Positions 22,110 to 34,551 are shown, counted from the stretch's first letter. The stretch: DNA of 64,000 nt from Antedon mediterranea (GCF_964355755.1 NC_092672.1:34902501-34966500); one strand, 5' to 3'. A program made the numbers and translations. The notes: generated by a model from the sequence alone, not told the origin.

Positions 22110-23051
22110 ATAAGTTACAATAAGATACCGAACTATACAGACTTTGTTTTATAAAAATGACAATATATTACACACATACTATTCGCATATAAGTCAACAG
22201 CCGGCATATTAAACACGAGTAAATAATTATAATTTTAACAAACTTTGAAGTTATTTTTCAACCAATCAAATGTAAGTTTAAATAACAATGATAAAACAAC
22301 AATAAGAAACATTGGTGTTGTTGAGTTTTATCATTAGCTTAATCTTACTTATAGAATTGAAATCTCATATTAGATAAAACAAATACCTACACATAGGTGA
22401 TTATAGTTGTGTTTTCACTAACATCTAGGCTATCGGTAGTAAGTTTGTTTTATATAAGCATTACTATTATTACTTATTATTGATTGTATGTTGCAGGGAT
22501 TGTATATCGAAATAGAAACTTATGCCATTAATAAAAAAAAAAACATTGATTAAACATTAAGAGATTAATAAACGGTTCGTTTTGCACATTTATTAACCTT
22601 CAATGTAGGCTATAATCTGTATACTAGACGATTAATTACCGACTTGAAAGTAATTTTGGTTTTATAAAAATTGAAATCGTGTTAGTTTTACCTTCAATGT
22701 TTAAAAAACCTCTATTTTTAAACACGATTTTTATATTTAGTAAATTTGTAGAAACAAGTTTGATGTCAATTAAAACCATGTAATTAATCTACAAAATGAG
22801 AAAATCGTGTTGTAATTATGTAACGTAACATTCATAGACTAATTATAAAATAAATGAAACTGAGTAGAGATTTCAAACACAATAGCTGTTGAAAAATTTA
22901 TCAAATAATCTGAAAAATAAAGAATAAAAAAATACAACCAACTGATAAAAACTATAATCGAACACTGACTGTAATACTTGGCAAAATCAAAGATCTATGA
23001 GTAAAAAGTTTCTAAGATATTTTGCAAAATGGACAAAGCGATAGAGGGTGC
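22110..23051. other. B-type 3' flank, second copy
   Basis: Nearly identical to 4250-5199. It ends in the GGGTGC (23046-23051) that is duplicated on the far side of the palindromic insertion. No gene seen. Confidence 0.6.
23046..23051 (+). repeat. 6-bp target-site duplication of the palindromic element, left copy
   Basis: GGGTGC here and at 30287-30292 flank the palindrome. The paralogous block has a single GGGTGC at 5194-5199 with continuous flanks. Confidence 0.85.
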
Positions 23052-23840
23052 TATGGCAAGCCTCAGCTGTCTGAAGTATTCAAAATATTATATTATTATA
23101 TCATTTTTTTATTATATTATATATTGTATTGTAATGAATTATACGTTTTGCATTATATTACTTGGTTTTAGCATTATATTATATCTATTTCTAATATATT
23201 ATGTGAAAAATGTAACAAATTATTGACTTTTTGTATTATATTATTTGGTTTTATCATTATATTATGAACATTTAATATTATATTATTAATAAAATACATT
23301 ATATTATAATATAATTGTATTATATTAAACGCATTTACTTTACTTTATAACATACAACATTATTATATTATACGGATTCGTTAGTTATATTATTATTTTG
23401 TATGATTTTTATTATACGTCACAGCTTATTTCAGTTCTTCTAACTCTTTCTCTCCCTCCCCCTGTTCACTAGCAATCAGCGGCCGGCAGAATCTGAATTG
23501 TGTGACTGTTGAAGAATAACTACGTACTAGGCCTAGCCTAGGCCTACTAGGTGATCTAGACAAGTGACCAAGGATCACCGGACAGCTTCAACTAATACTA
23601 CAATACAATAATACTACTACAATAACTACTGCTGCTACTACCTAGGCCTAGCTAGTGAGTAGTAGGTAGCTACTACTAGGCTCTAGGGCGTATGTATGAT
23701 GTTAACTAATAGGGCCTAGGCTAGGCCTAGTAGAGGCCTACTAGTACTAGGCTAGGCCTAGACTTAAGTTGTAGTAGGCTAGGGCCGGGCCTGCTGCCTT
23801 AGGCTAGGCTACTACTACTACTACTACTACTAGGCAGCCC

Positions 23841-24095
23841 ATGATGGGTACGAGTAAGCCAAAATTTTGGATATATGTAAACCAAAATTTGGGTACGAGC
23901 GTGTTGGCATGGCATGGGTACGCGTTGACCTGTATCCTTCTAGCTAATCGTACTATGCCTAGGCCTCAATTAAGTCTACGCTACCCAGTCCGGCTACAAT
24001 ATGGTCTATTTTGTTTTATAGCTTTATTGATAGCTGGGTTCAAATCTGGGTTGGGACGGCTTTTTCTCATTCTAAAACAGATTTCCTTATCATAA
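23841..24095 (+). other. short ORF mirrored in both palindrome arms
   Basis: 84 codons starting MMGTSKPKFWIY, with a hydrophobic stretch YGLFCFIALLIAGF near the C-terminus. The right arm holds the mirror copy at 29239-29490 (minus, 83 codons) with a few substitutions and the same length within one codon. I do not recognise the protein. Because both arms are nearly identical, retention of the frame is weak evidence for coding. Confidence 0.2.
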
Positions 24096-24424
24096 TAAAA
24101 TAATATATGAATTTATTTGTAATATTGTAATGTATACATAATATAAGTAATTCCATTGCCTTTATTACTATTAATTATGTATTATACGGTTACCCCTTAA
24201 TTATACTATAGTATAATTTCCTTGTTATATTTTACAATATTTTCTTCCTAATTCTACAATTTTGTCTTTCACAGCACAAATTTATCATACTGAATCATCA
24301 CACACCAAGTCTCATAAATCTCTACTGTATTTGTCCAAGCTACTCCAGCTACATGGTATTGCCTTGAGGCTAAACTACACGGTATACTGGCACTACCATC
24401 ATTCCTGGCTCGTCAACCTGTACC

Positions 24425-24500
24425 ACATAAGCACAGTTTCAGTTTCAGTTTATTTACCATTTCAATTTCTGAACATAAGAGATGAACAACTTATATGGAT
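24425..24500 (-). mobile_element. LINE-like 3' tail nested in the left arm
   Basis: On the minus strand the sequence ends in GTAAATAAACTGAAACTGAAACTG, a polyadenylation-like signal followed by short tandem units, as in CR1-type tails. The mirror copy in the right arm has fewer units (about 28855-28905). Only the end is recognisable. Confidence 0.4.
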
Positions 24501-26582
24501 GGATAACCGTAAGAGCGAAGCTTGTTTACCGGTCACCCGTTAGTGCAGTGACATTACAGAAAACATAAAGACAGGACAAAGGTGCAATACTTAACAAGAC
24601 ATGTGAACACTTGTGTTTGCAACCCCTTGGATAAAATAATATATTTATATAAAGGAGAAAGTTAGATATTATAATATTTCTTTTTGATCATACAATGATA
24701 ATTTTTAAATTACTTCTTAAGAAGTCATACTACTGATTCAAAATAGTGACTTACACCCTGTGGTCAAGGCTTTATTTGCTCTTATGCTTATTTCCTCCAA
24801 CATACAGAGTACATAGGACTTTTTTTATTCATAACTGTTGAATTGTTTCCCAATACATAGTACCTATTGGTATTATATCTAAAAATACAAAGGCGGCTAA
24901 CACAGATAGTTCCATATATACAGTACTCTTTTATAGATAAATGTATCTCTCCAAACTACTCCCAACTACCTAATCTAATAATAGTACTATTAGCATACTA
25001 CTATACACTTTGTAGACAAGAAATAAGTTGTATACACCTACAGGACTTATGGTAGTACAGTCGATCGCCCTCTCACTGGCCCGGTCAACATAATCTATAC
25101 CTAGATTATTACAGTAATTAAAGTACATTACTACAGAGTTTTGTTTTTTTTTGCAGAAATCAAAGTTATGTGTATAGAAAGCAGTACTCGTATTAAAAAC
25201 TAAGCAGGTTGCAGGTCTTGAATGCAAACTGGCAGGATATTTTGAATATTTTTTGTTGTTGAAATGATGGAATCCTAACTTCAATTTCCACGAACTGGAG
25301 ACGAAGACATATTATTACCCTTTTATTTAAATTTATTTGAATAGACCTCCATGTAAAGTCATTAAAGGCTACATGATTGTTTTATATTTTAATATGTGAT
25401 AGTAGGAAATCATTGTGTATAATGAGGACTATGAATCTGATATTTACTTGCATTCTTATCTTTTTAAAATATTATTTATAATGCCGGTAATGAGTTTAAA
25501 ATTTAATTATATTGACTATTTTTGATAATCATCATGTCCTTATAAATTCATTTATACTTTTTTTGTGTAATATAGTTCATATATTATGTATTAAATAAAT
25601 TGGTAAGGCCCTATACTGTTATTATTTAAGGAAAGTTTATATACACTATTATTTTATGCCTACCAATATTAGTATTAATTGTTTATGTAAATATTTTGTC
25701 TAATTGCCTTGATTTTTGTATAGGCCAATGGCATCAATGTTTTTCTCAAAGCAAATTAGCCAAATAATGCCACATTTAGACACATGATTCATTGATTTCT
25801 GATATTCTGTACTTGTGTATGCATTACTAAAATAGTAGTTAATATATTTCATTTATAATGTATGTATAAACATATATTCATATTTTTTAAAACATTTTTT
25901 AATTTAAAAGTTATTACAATACCTATCTACCTTTCTGATATTATTACTATTATATAATATTCTTTGAGGCAGCAATAAAAAAAAAATTAGAACAATTTAT
26001 TTGACTTATACTGTACTATGTTAGTTCAGAAGATGAAGTGTGTGTGGGCAGAAACTAGTGTGTTGGAGGTTGGTGGTGTGAGGTGTATAGTTGTCATTTT
26101 AAGACCTAAATTAGATGTTTTCTGAAGAAAAGAAGTAACCGCATACGCTTTCAAACAACTCCAAGAAGATTCACACAAAAATAATTACTTTCCAATAAAG
26201 TAGTATAACAGTGTATATTACAGTACATTGAATAAACTCGAGCGGAATAATAACGCACATAAAAAACATTCATTTTCTTTTCGAAAAGTGCCCTCTCTAG
26301 TTTTCTATTAATTTATTAATAATTATTATTAATTAATGAGTAATATGAACATATTTTTAACATTCAATGCTGGAAGCTGGTTCTGCTCCTAACAAAGTTT
26401 CATATCTCCAAATTTCATTAACGTATTCAAAGCACTTCAATATTAAATATCACATTTAACATAAAAATTCGGGTTTTGGATAGAATTTTGCTTAAAAACA
26501 TATACAAAAAACATCGATAAAAAATACTTTTCGTATTCAAAAACATTTGATACTTGGTATAAATGTTCACTATAGGTTGTTC

Positions 26583-26771
26583 TATTCACAGAAAAAAAAT
26601 GCATTCATGAACGTTTTTTGTTGGTTGTTTTTTCAAAATAGTTATTACCGGTAGCTTGAAAAAAATGAGTTGGAATTGTATGGTCTTTCATAAGTGTACA
26701 TTTTGTAAAAACGTAAATTTAAAAAATCAGTGATATGGCTTGATAGTTACTTTTTGTTTGCAATATGGATG
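26583..26771. other. unique spacer of the palindrome
   Basis: About 190 bases at the symmetry centre that do not pair with each other. The spacer is AT-rich with A and T runs. No coding or RNA feature recognised. Confidence 0.7.
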
Positions 26772-29700
26772 GAGCAACCTATATTGAACATTTATACCAA
26801 GTATCAAATGTTTTTGAATACGAAAAGTATTTTTTATCGATGTTTTTTGTATATGTTTTTAAGCAAAATTATATCCAAAACCTGAATTTGTAATGTTAAA
26901 TGTAATTTATTTAAGTGGTTTGAATACGTTGATGAAATTTGGAGATATGAAACTTTGTTAGGAGTAGATACAGTTTCCAGCATTAAATGTTAAAAATATG
27001 TTTATATTACTCATTAATTGATAATAATTATTAATAAATTAATAGAAAACTAGAGAGGGCACTTTTCGACAAGAAAATGAATGTTTTTATGTGCGTTATT
27101 ATTCCGCTCGAGTTTATTCAATGTACTGTAATATACACTCTTATACTATTTTATTGGAAAGTAATTATTTTTGTGTGAATCTTCTTGGAGTTGTTTGAAA
27201 GCGTATCCGCTTACTTCTTTTCTTCAGAAAACATCTAATTTAGGTCTTAAAGTGACAACTATACACCTCACACCACCAACACACTAGTTTCTGCCCACAC
27301 ACACTTCATCTCCTGAACTAACATAGTACAGTATAAGTCAAATAAATGTTTTAATTTTTTTTTATTGCTGCCTCAAAAAATATTATATAATAGTAACAAT
27401 ATCAGAAAGGTAGATAGGTATTGTAATAAATTTTAAATTTAAAAATGTTTAAAAAAATATGAATATATGTTTATACATACATTATAAATGAAATATATTA
27501 ACTACTATTTTAGTAATGCATACACAAGTACAGAATATCAGAAATCAATGAATCATGTGTCTAAATGTGGCATTATTAGGCTAATTTGCTTTGAGAAAAA
27601 CATTGATGCCATTGGCCTATACAAAAATCAAGGAAATTAGACCAAATATTGACATAAACAATTAATACTAATATTGGTAGGCATAAAATAATAGTGTATA
27701 TAAACTTTCCTTAAATAATAACAGTATAGGGCCTTACCAATTTATTTAATACATAATATATGAACTATATTACACAAAAAAAGTATAAATGAATTTATAA
27801 GGACATGATGATTATCAAAAATAGTCAATATAATTAAATTTTAAACTCATTACCGGCATTATAAATAATATTTTAAAAAGATAAGAATGCAAGTAAATAT
27901 CAGATTCATAGTCCTCATTATACACAATGATTTCCTACTATCACATATTAAAATATAAAACAATCATGTAGCCTTTAATGACTTTACATGGAGGTGTATT
28001 CAAATAAATTTAAATAAAAGGGTCATAATATGTCTTCGTCTCCAGTTCGTGGAAATTGAAGTTAGGATTCCATCATTTCAACAACAAAAAATATTCAAAA
28101 TATCCTGTCAGTTTGCGTTCAAGACCTGCAACCTGCTTAGTTTTTAATACGAGTACTGCTTTCTATACACATAACTTTGATTTCTGCAAAAAAAAAAAAC
28201 AAACTCTGTAATAATGTACTTTAATTACTGTAATAATCTAGGTATAGATTATGTTAACCGGGCCAGTGAGAGGGCGATCGACTGTACTACCATAAGTCCT
28301 CTAGTAGTGTATACAACTTATTTCTTGTCTACAAAGTGTATAGTAGTATGCTAATAGTACTATTATTAGATTAGGTAGTTGGGAGTAGTTTGGAGAGATA
28401 CATTTATTTATAAAAGAGTACTGTATATATGGAACTATCTGTGTTAGCCGCCTTTGTATTTTTAGATATAATACCAATAGGTACTATGTATTGGGAAACA
28501 ATTCAACAGTTATGAATAAAAAAAGTCCTATGTACTCTGTATGTTGGAGGAAATAAGCATAAGAGCAAAGAAAGCCTTGACCACAGGGTGTAAGTCACTA
28601 TTTTGAATCAGTAGTATGACTTCTTAAGAAGTAATTTAAAAATTATCATTGTATGATCAAAAAGAAATATTATAATATCTAACTTTCTCCATTATATAAA
28701 TATATTATTTTATCCAAGGGGTTGCAAACACAAGTGTTCACATGTCTTGTTATTGCACCTTTGTCCTGTCTTTATGTTGTCTGTAATGTCACTGCACTAA
28801 CGGGTGACCGGTAAACGAGCTTCGCTCTTACGGTTATCCATCCATATAAGTTGTTCATCTCTTATGTTCAGAAATTGAAATGGTAAATAAACTGAAACTG
28901 TGCTTATGTGGTACAGGTTGACGAGCCAGGAATGATGGTAGTGCCAGTATACCGTGTAGTTTAGCCTCAAGGCAATACCATGTACCGTAGCTGGAGTAGC
29001 TTGGACAAATACAGTAGAGATTTATGAGACTTGGTGTGTGATGATTCAGTATGATAAATTTGTGCTGTGAAAGACAAAATTGTAGAATTAGGAAGAAAAT
29101 ATTGTAAAATATAACAAGGAAATTATACTATAGTATAATTAAGGGGTAACCGTATAATACATAATTAATAGTAATAATGGCAATTACTTATATTATGTAT
29201 AAATTACAATATTACAAATAAATTCATATATTATTTTATTATAAGGAAATCTGTTTTAGAATGAGAAAAAGCCGTCCCAACACAGATTTGAACCCAGCTA
29301 TCAATAAAGCTATAAAACAAAATAGACCATATTGTAGCCGGACTGGGTAGAGTAGACTTACTTGAGGCCTAGGCATAGTACGATTAGCTAGAAGGATACA
29401 GGTCAACCCGTACCCATGCCATGCCAACACGCTCGTACCCAAATTTTGGTTTAAATATATCCAAAATTTTGGCTTACTCGTACCCATCATGGGCTGCCTA
29501 GTAGTAGTAGTAGTAGTAGTAGCCTAGCCTAACTAAGGCAGCAGGCCCGGCCCTAGCCTACTACAACTTAAGTCTAGGCCTAGTCTAGTACTAGTAGGCC
29601 TCTAGGCCTAGCCTAGGCCCTACCTAGTAGTTAACATCATACATACGCCCTAGAGCCTAGTAGTAGCTACCTACTACTCACTAGCTAGGCCTAGGTAGTA

Positions 29701-30286
29701 GCAGTAGTAGTTATTGTAGTAGTATTATTGTATTGTAGTATTAGTTGTAGCTGTCCGGTGATCCTTGGTCACTTGTCTAGATCCCCTAGTAGGCCTAGGC
29801 TAGGCCTAGTACGTAGTTATTCTTCAACAGTCACACAATTCAGATTCTGCCGGCCGCTGATTGCTAGTGAACAGGGGGAGGGAGAGAAAGAGTTAGAAGA
29901 ACTGAAATAAGCCGTGACGTATAATAAACATCATACAAAATAATAATATAACTAACGAATCCGTATAATATAATAATGTTGTATGTTATAAAGTAAAGTA
30001 AATGCGTTTAATATAATACAATTATATTATAATATAATGTATTTTATTATTACTAATATAATATTAAATGTTCATAATATAATGCTAAAACCAAATAATA
30101 TAATACAAAAAGTCAATAATTTGTTACATTTTTCACATAATATATTAGAAATAGATATAATATAATGCTAAAACCAAGTAATATAATGCAAAACGTATAA
30201 TTCATTACAATACAATATATAATATAATAGAAAATGATATAATAATATAATATTTTGAATACTTCAGACAGCTGAGGCTTGCCATA
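26772..30286 (-). repeat. right arm of the giant inverted repeat
   Basis: Reverse complement of the left arm with a few percent differences by eye, such as indels in A and CTA runs and single substitutions. Ends with ...GGCTTGCCATA directly before GGGTGC. Confidence 0.85.
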
Positions 30287-31148
30287 GGGTGCACTATTTG
30301 TAATTCTTTAAGATACAGATAACTCGATATTTTAATAAGCTTTGGTATCGTCCACAATAAACATTTCACATTTTATTATGTTCAATTAGTGAACTATGTA
30401 CATTAATTTTTTTCTGGATGTATATCTTTTTTCAATTATTGGCAACCCTATAATATACTGGTAATCAATTTACCGTACATGTACAGATTAAGGCTCAAAT
30501 CTTAAAAAACAAACTTGAGTTTGAGTATTTTCAAATAGGCCTATATAAATGTAAGTATATCCTTAATTATTTTTTTTTATGACTATTATGAAACATTTAA
30601 AATTTTGTTAACTAGAGATCAACGAAGATGCGGTTTGATTTGATTTCCGAAACGCATTTTATGATATCTGGGGAAGGAAAAAGAAATGCTAATTAAAATA
30701 TACGACAAAGGTTAATTAAAATAAAAAGTGTATAGCATGGTATAAACGAGGATCTCGAGTACACCAGCAGTGAATTCAACTGATACTATGTCAATGGCGG
30801 CCATGTTTTCAGATGATTTTAGATAGCACACAGGAATTTCTCGCACAAAGGACAGAAGCCGCATCCGTAGACGACATTAATAATTTGAATAAAAGTCAAT
30901 ATATTTGTTATAATTTGAAAACGTGTTGCAATGAAGTTGAAGTGGTTTTATGATAATAATAATAATACTGTAGGAGACCTAGAGTAATTATAAAATCACA
31001 AGAACAATCAATGATTGTGAGACTTGGAGTTAATAAACTCTTCATCAATGACAGTAAGTTCAGTATGTTTAATGAAATATCAATTCGTCAAGCGTTTCAT
31101 AAAACAGGGAATGATCAACACATTTGATGGACCGAATACTTTTACAAG
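30287..31148. other. B-type flank, then D-type tail and spacer
   Basis: 30287-30292 is the right target duplication. 30287-30630 continues the B-type flank (matching 5194-5542). At about 30636 it jumps to a D-type receptor tail and spacer that runs to the T-rich insertion at 31149. 30444-30464 is a TM7 relic reading NPIIYW then stop. No intact gene. Confidence 0.6.
30641..30692 (+). pseudogene. GPCR C-terminal tail relic (D type)
   Basis: Reads DFRNAFYDIWGRKKKC and stop, identical to the last codons of the D gene, with no upstream TM sequence. It marks a recombination junction between a B-type flank and a D-type unit. Confidence 0.75.
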
Positions 31149-32205
31149 TTTTTTTTTTTTTTATCTTATGTGGGTTCATCCCACTCTTTTTTCCATACAA
31201 CTGTTCTCTTTACATATATTTTTCACTATACACTATACATATCATTATATTTACAATGTTTGTTTAATCATCTGTTTACATATACTTATTTAAAGCGTTT
31301 TATTCATTTGTTTACATATTATCACATTGATTACATAGCTTCCTCTTTTTATACATATTATCTGTAACACATTTTCATTAACAAGCTTATTTTTTTCTTA
31401 CATAGTTGTTTTTTTTTTTCATCTACCACATTTTCATTTAACAATGCATATATTCTCTGTTATACTCATTACTTACTAAATGTTTACTGTTAACATAATA
31501 TTGTTCTCATCCTTTAACATTTATATTAATATTTTTGTTCTTTAATGTTTACAAAACTTTTAATTCTTAAATTTCCATTTAACTTTTTTACTTTCTTCTC
31601 TTATGTGGATTCATTCCACTTTTTTTTTTACTTTTTTTCTTTAAAAAAAAAAAACTATTTCCATATATTATTTTGTTTATACATACATTATCATTTAACC
31701 ACATTGATTACATAGTTTCCTCTTTTTATACATATTATCTATAACACATTTTCATTAACAAAGCTTATTTTTTCTTACATAGTTGTTTTTGGTTTATTTT
31801 CATATACATATTTATTTCATACAATTATAATACGTTTATGTTTAATAAATCCATCCCATGGGTTTGTCCCATTTTATTTTTCTTTGGATTTATCTATGCA
31901 AACATATTTTCATTTAAACAATGCATATTCTCTGTTATACTAATTACTTACTAACTTTTTACTGTTAACATTATATTTTCCTCATCTTTTAACGTTGATT
32001 TTTTTTATCTTTAAATGTTTACAAAATTTATTTCCAACTTTTTTGCATCTACAGTATAACCCATCAAAGTTTCATTTAACTTTTTTTTTCTTATGTGGGT
32101 TCATTAATTTTTTTTTTTTTTTACTTATTATTTATTCTATTATTTTTTTATACATACATTATCATTTAACAACATTTATGTTTAATGATCCATTAAAAAA
32201 ATTAA
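31149..32205 (-). mobile_element. T-rich array of LINE 3' ends
   Basis: About 1.05 kb of T-rich sequence inserted in a D-type spacer. It begins with a T run and CTTATGTGGGTTCATCCCAC, the same terminal motif as the Tx1/L1-like LINE at 12070 (GTGGG/CCCAC hairpin beside poly-A on the minus strand). The motif recurs near 31598, 31848 (degenerate) and 32092. The intervening sequence is repeated in a degenerate way (for example CACATTGATTACATAG at ~31325 and ~31699, and CTGTTATACT at ~31455 and ~31933). About 70 bases of spacer are missing at the insertion point and no target duplication is visible. No coding sequence remains. Confidence 0.6.
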
Positions 32206-32392
32206 TGCTGGTGCGTTCTATACATTGTCAATGAATTCCTTGTAATACTGTTTCTGAAAACTTCAACTGTGCTGTAACGTGATTCGGTGGACAATTTTCT
32301 CACGTTCTACTTGTTTAAAGGTTCTACGAAAGACTAAATATCGTATCTTCATTTACAAGTGAGTGTCGCCATTCGTCACTGCAAGTTTTACA

Positions 32393-32664
32393 ATGAATAT
32401 CTCTACCAATGACTCATCTTGTAGATCCGTTACTGAGTATACTGAAATGCTCTATGAATACGCACTTACAGCTATCATACCAGTGACTGCAATCATTTGT
32501 ATCTCTATTCTTGCAATTTAGCGTTTATAAACACAGTGACAAATCCAGTTATCTACTGGTTTAATTTACCCAATTTTCGAGAAGCAGTTTATGAAATTTG
32601 TGGAAAAAACAAAAAGTCATCCACGGTAGCTTTAAATAATTTCCCCAAAAACACGAACATATAA
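32393..32664 (+). pseudogene. GPCR fusion remnant, D-type N-terminus to A-type tail
   Basis: Starts MNISTNDSSCRSVTEYTEMLYEYAL and reads into TM1 of a D-type receptor. At about 32512 it joins the TM7 region of an A-type receptor (LAI*RLYKHS in the D frame; FINTVTNPVIYWFNLPNF in the A frame) and its 3' end. TM1 to TM6 are deleted. The A-type spacer and a B-type gene follow, so the deletion arose between neighbouring units. Confidence 0.85.
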
Positions 32665-33678
32665 AACATTCTATAAACAATGACAGTGAGGCATACTAGT
32701 CGTCACAGCAATTCAAACGAAAAGAAAGGATTCAACTTCTATAAAAGAGACAAAAATTGATTTAGGACTTATTTCGTCAAATCCTGACACTCAATCAAAC
32801 ACTCGATGCCAAGAAAATTAATAAAAATACCGAAGACTTAATAATAACGTCAACCATGATTGACAAAGAGGTTTTTAATAAACATTGAATCTTGGTGGAT
32901 AGTAATGCACTTCAAACTAATCATTACGCATGTATTATTATAACTGAGTAAAATTATGTACTTATTCGCATAATGTTTGTTGCAACTCTGCTTGTGCCGT
33001 ATGATGTCATTGAAACCGTAGTACTAGTATGTATTGAAAGTATATAGACGAAGTAAAGCAAGCTTAAATTCTACATCTGAACACAACGTCGGGAATTGTC
33101 TAAAGATGGCCATGTTCTCTCTTATAACTAAATTATCTTGAGAAGAATTGGGAGCATGTTGGGTGAGTTTATAAGGTTGATCACAAATAGCGTGCGTGAC
33201 GCATGGTGGGAATGGTTTGGGAGCAAACGTCACGATGCGTACGTACGTGATCTGTTTTCCCACAATACATTGTGCAGTGACGTTCCTCGCGTAATCAAGC
33301 TATTTGCGATAACCATCCAATGTGCAACTGTTTTAGACGTAAATTACGTTTTTTCTAATGAGATAGGTGAAGAAAACTTCGAAAAAAAGAGTTAAAGGGT
33401 TATCTATAACATTTCTTAACATTTAAATTCTTATGGAAACATCTATTTGCTGAGAAACTAATTTTAAAAAGTTGTGTTTTAACAGAACTATTTGATGCTA
33501 AACGAAGTATGGATAATCTCAAAAGATTGATTGTTAAACCTAATACAGAAGATTTTGAATATTTGTACTTTATCACTGTATGCTGTAACTGATGACGTAG
33601 GCCTACGGTAGACAATTCTTACGGTGCACTTCTGAATATCTCTATACTTCAATGATATTTTAATAATCAAGTTTTACA
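32665..33678. other. A-B spacer, third and diverged copy
   Basis: Related to 2408-3367 and 20287-21224 with many substitutions and some insertions. Near 33205-33262 the hairpin is eroded: the left inner arm GGAGCAAACGTCACG is intact but the right arm is changed. No gene seen. Confidence 0.55.
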
Positions 33679-34551
33679 ATGAATATCTCCACCAATAATT
33701 CATCTTGTAAATCCGTTTCTGAGTATACTGAAATGTTTTATGAATACGCACTTACAGCTATCATACCAGTGGTTTCAGTAATTTGTATTTTGATTGTGCT
33801 TTTAAATGGTATTGCAATATTTGTAATTCTTAGATCTAAGAAACTGCGAAAGAAACACAATTTTTTCATCGTATCTTTGGCATTTGCAGATTGTGCAAAC
33901 GGACTTGGATATTGCATATATGTCATTTTATTTATATTTCATCAGAGTAAAAATAATGTTAGTGATTGGTTCTTGACGTCGATCATTTTTACGTCAATGC
34001 TTAACGTAAATTGCGTTGCTGTCGATCGTTATATTGCGTTAGTATACGCTCCTTTACGTTACGCTGTTGTCGTAACAATTAAACGTCAGTTGACCGTTTG
34101 CGCTGCGATTTGGATTGGTCCAATTTTTATTATGTGTGTCTTGTATTACATTACTTTTTTTATTTCGTTAATAATAGCGGTAATTGTTCTCATAGTTTTA
34201 ATAATAACTGTTTGTCTTTATTTTAAAATTTATAAATGTATTTCCAAATCAGATCATTATATCGCTTCAATGAATATTTCAAACGCAAAGAAGTCCAGAA
34301 AATTACTAAAAACCTGCTTAACAATAACAATCCTGTATTGTCTTCTCTGGTTGCCATATCTTGTAATAAGTTGTCTTGTTTTTATACCAGGGTTAGCATG
34401 TTCCCTTGGTATATTACTTACATATATGAATTTCTTTTCTGGAAGTCTGGTTTTTATAAATTCTTTGACGAATCCTCTAATATATTGGTATAATTTACCG
34501 GATTTCCGAAACTCATTTTATGATATTTGTGGAAGAAAAGAGAGATGTTAA
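33679..34551 (+). CDS. rhodopsin-class GPCR, B type, third copy (intact)
   Basis: A receptor of 290 residues starting MNISTNNSSCKSVSEYTEMFYEYAL. Its N-terminus is D-like, the ECL1 region (VILFIFHQSKNNVSDWFLTS) is B-like, and RYAVVVTIKRQLTVCAAIWIGP is D-like, so the coding sequence is itself a mosaic. DRY, IWIGP, WLPY, NPLIY and the C-terminal CGRKERC are present, with the N-terminal and ECL3 cysteines. TM4-TM5 is three residues shorter than in the gene at 3368. Its 3' flank matches the other B-type copies only to about 34612. Confidence 0.88.
   Translation: MNISTNNSSCKSVSEYTEMFYEYALTAIIPVVSVICILIVLLNGIAIFVILRSKKLRKKHNFFIVSLAFADCANGLGYCIYVILFIFHQSKNNVSDWFLTSIIFTSMLNVNCVAVDRYIALVYAPLRYAVVVTIKRQLTVCAAIWIGPIFIMCVLYYITFFISLIIAVIVLIVLIITVCLYFKIYKCISKSDHYIASMNISNAKKSRKLLKTCLTITILYCLLWLPYLVISCLVFIPGLACSLGILLTYMNFFSGSLVFINSLTNPLIYWYNLPDFRNSFYDICGRKERC

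Larger units (their letters stand above)
23052..26582 (+). repeat. left arm of the giant inverted repeat
   Basis: The arm pairs with 26772-30286 in reverse complement, with scattered substitutions and small indels. From the end inwards: ATTATATT-rich tract (~23080-23420), GC-richer unique block (~23440-23500), CCTAGG and CTA repeats (~23530-23835), ORF-bearing block (23841-24095), LINE-tail-like segment (~24425-24500), then AT-rich sequence to the spacer. Confidence 0.85.
23052..30286. mobile_element. 7.2-kb palindromic (foldback-type) mobile element
   Basis: The ends are exact inverted repeats beginning TATGGCAAGCCTCAGCTG. They continue as a ~3.5-kb left arm (23052-26582) mirrored by a ~3.5-kb right arm (26772-30286) around a ~190-base unique spacer. 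It is bounded by a GGGTGC duplication, and the empty site survives in the paralogous block, so it is an insertion. No transposase or polymerase reading is present. The arms hold an ATTATATT-rich subterminal zone, a CCTAGG/CTA-rich zone, a LINE-like tail with tandem CAGTTT units, and one short mirrored ORF. Length, arm proportion and TSD size do not match a superfamily I can name with confidence; foldback-type and 6-bp-TSD superfamilies are candidates. Confidence 0.85.

Noticed and set aside
23029-23226. ORF crossing the left end of the palindromic element
   Set aside because: It starts in receptor flank and runs into ATTATATT-rich repeat; a junction artefact.
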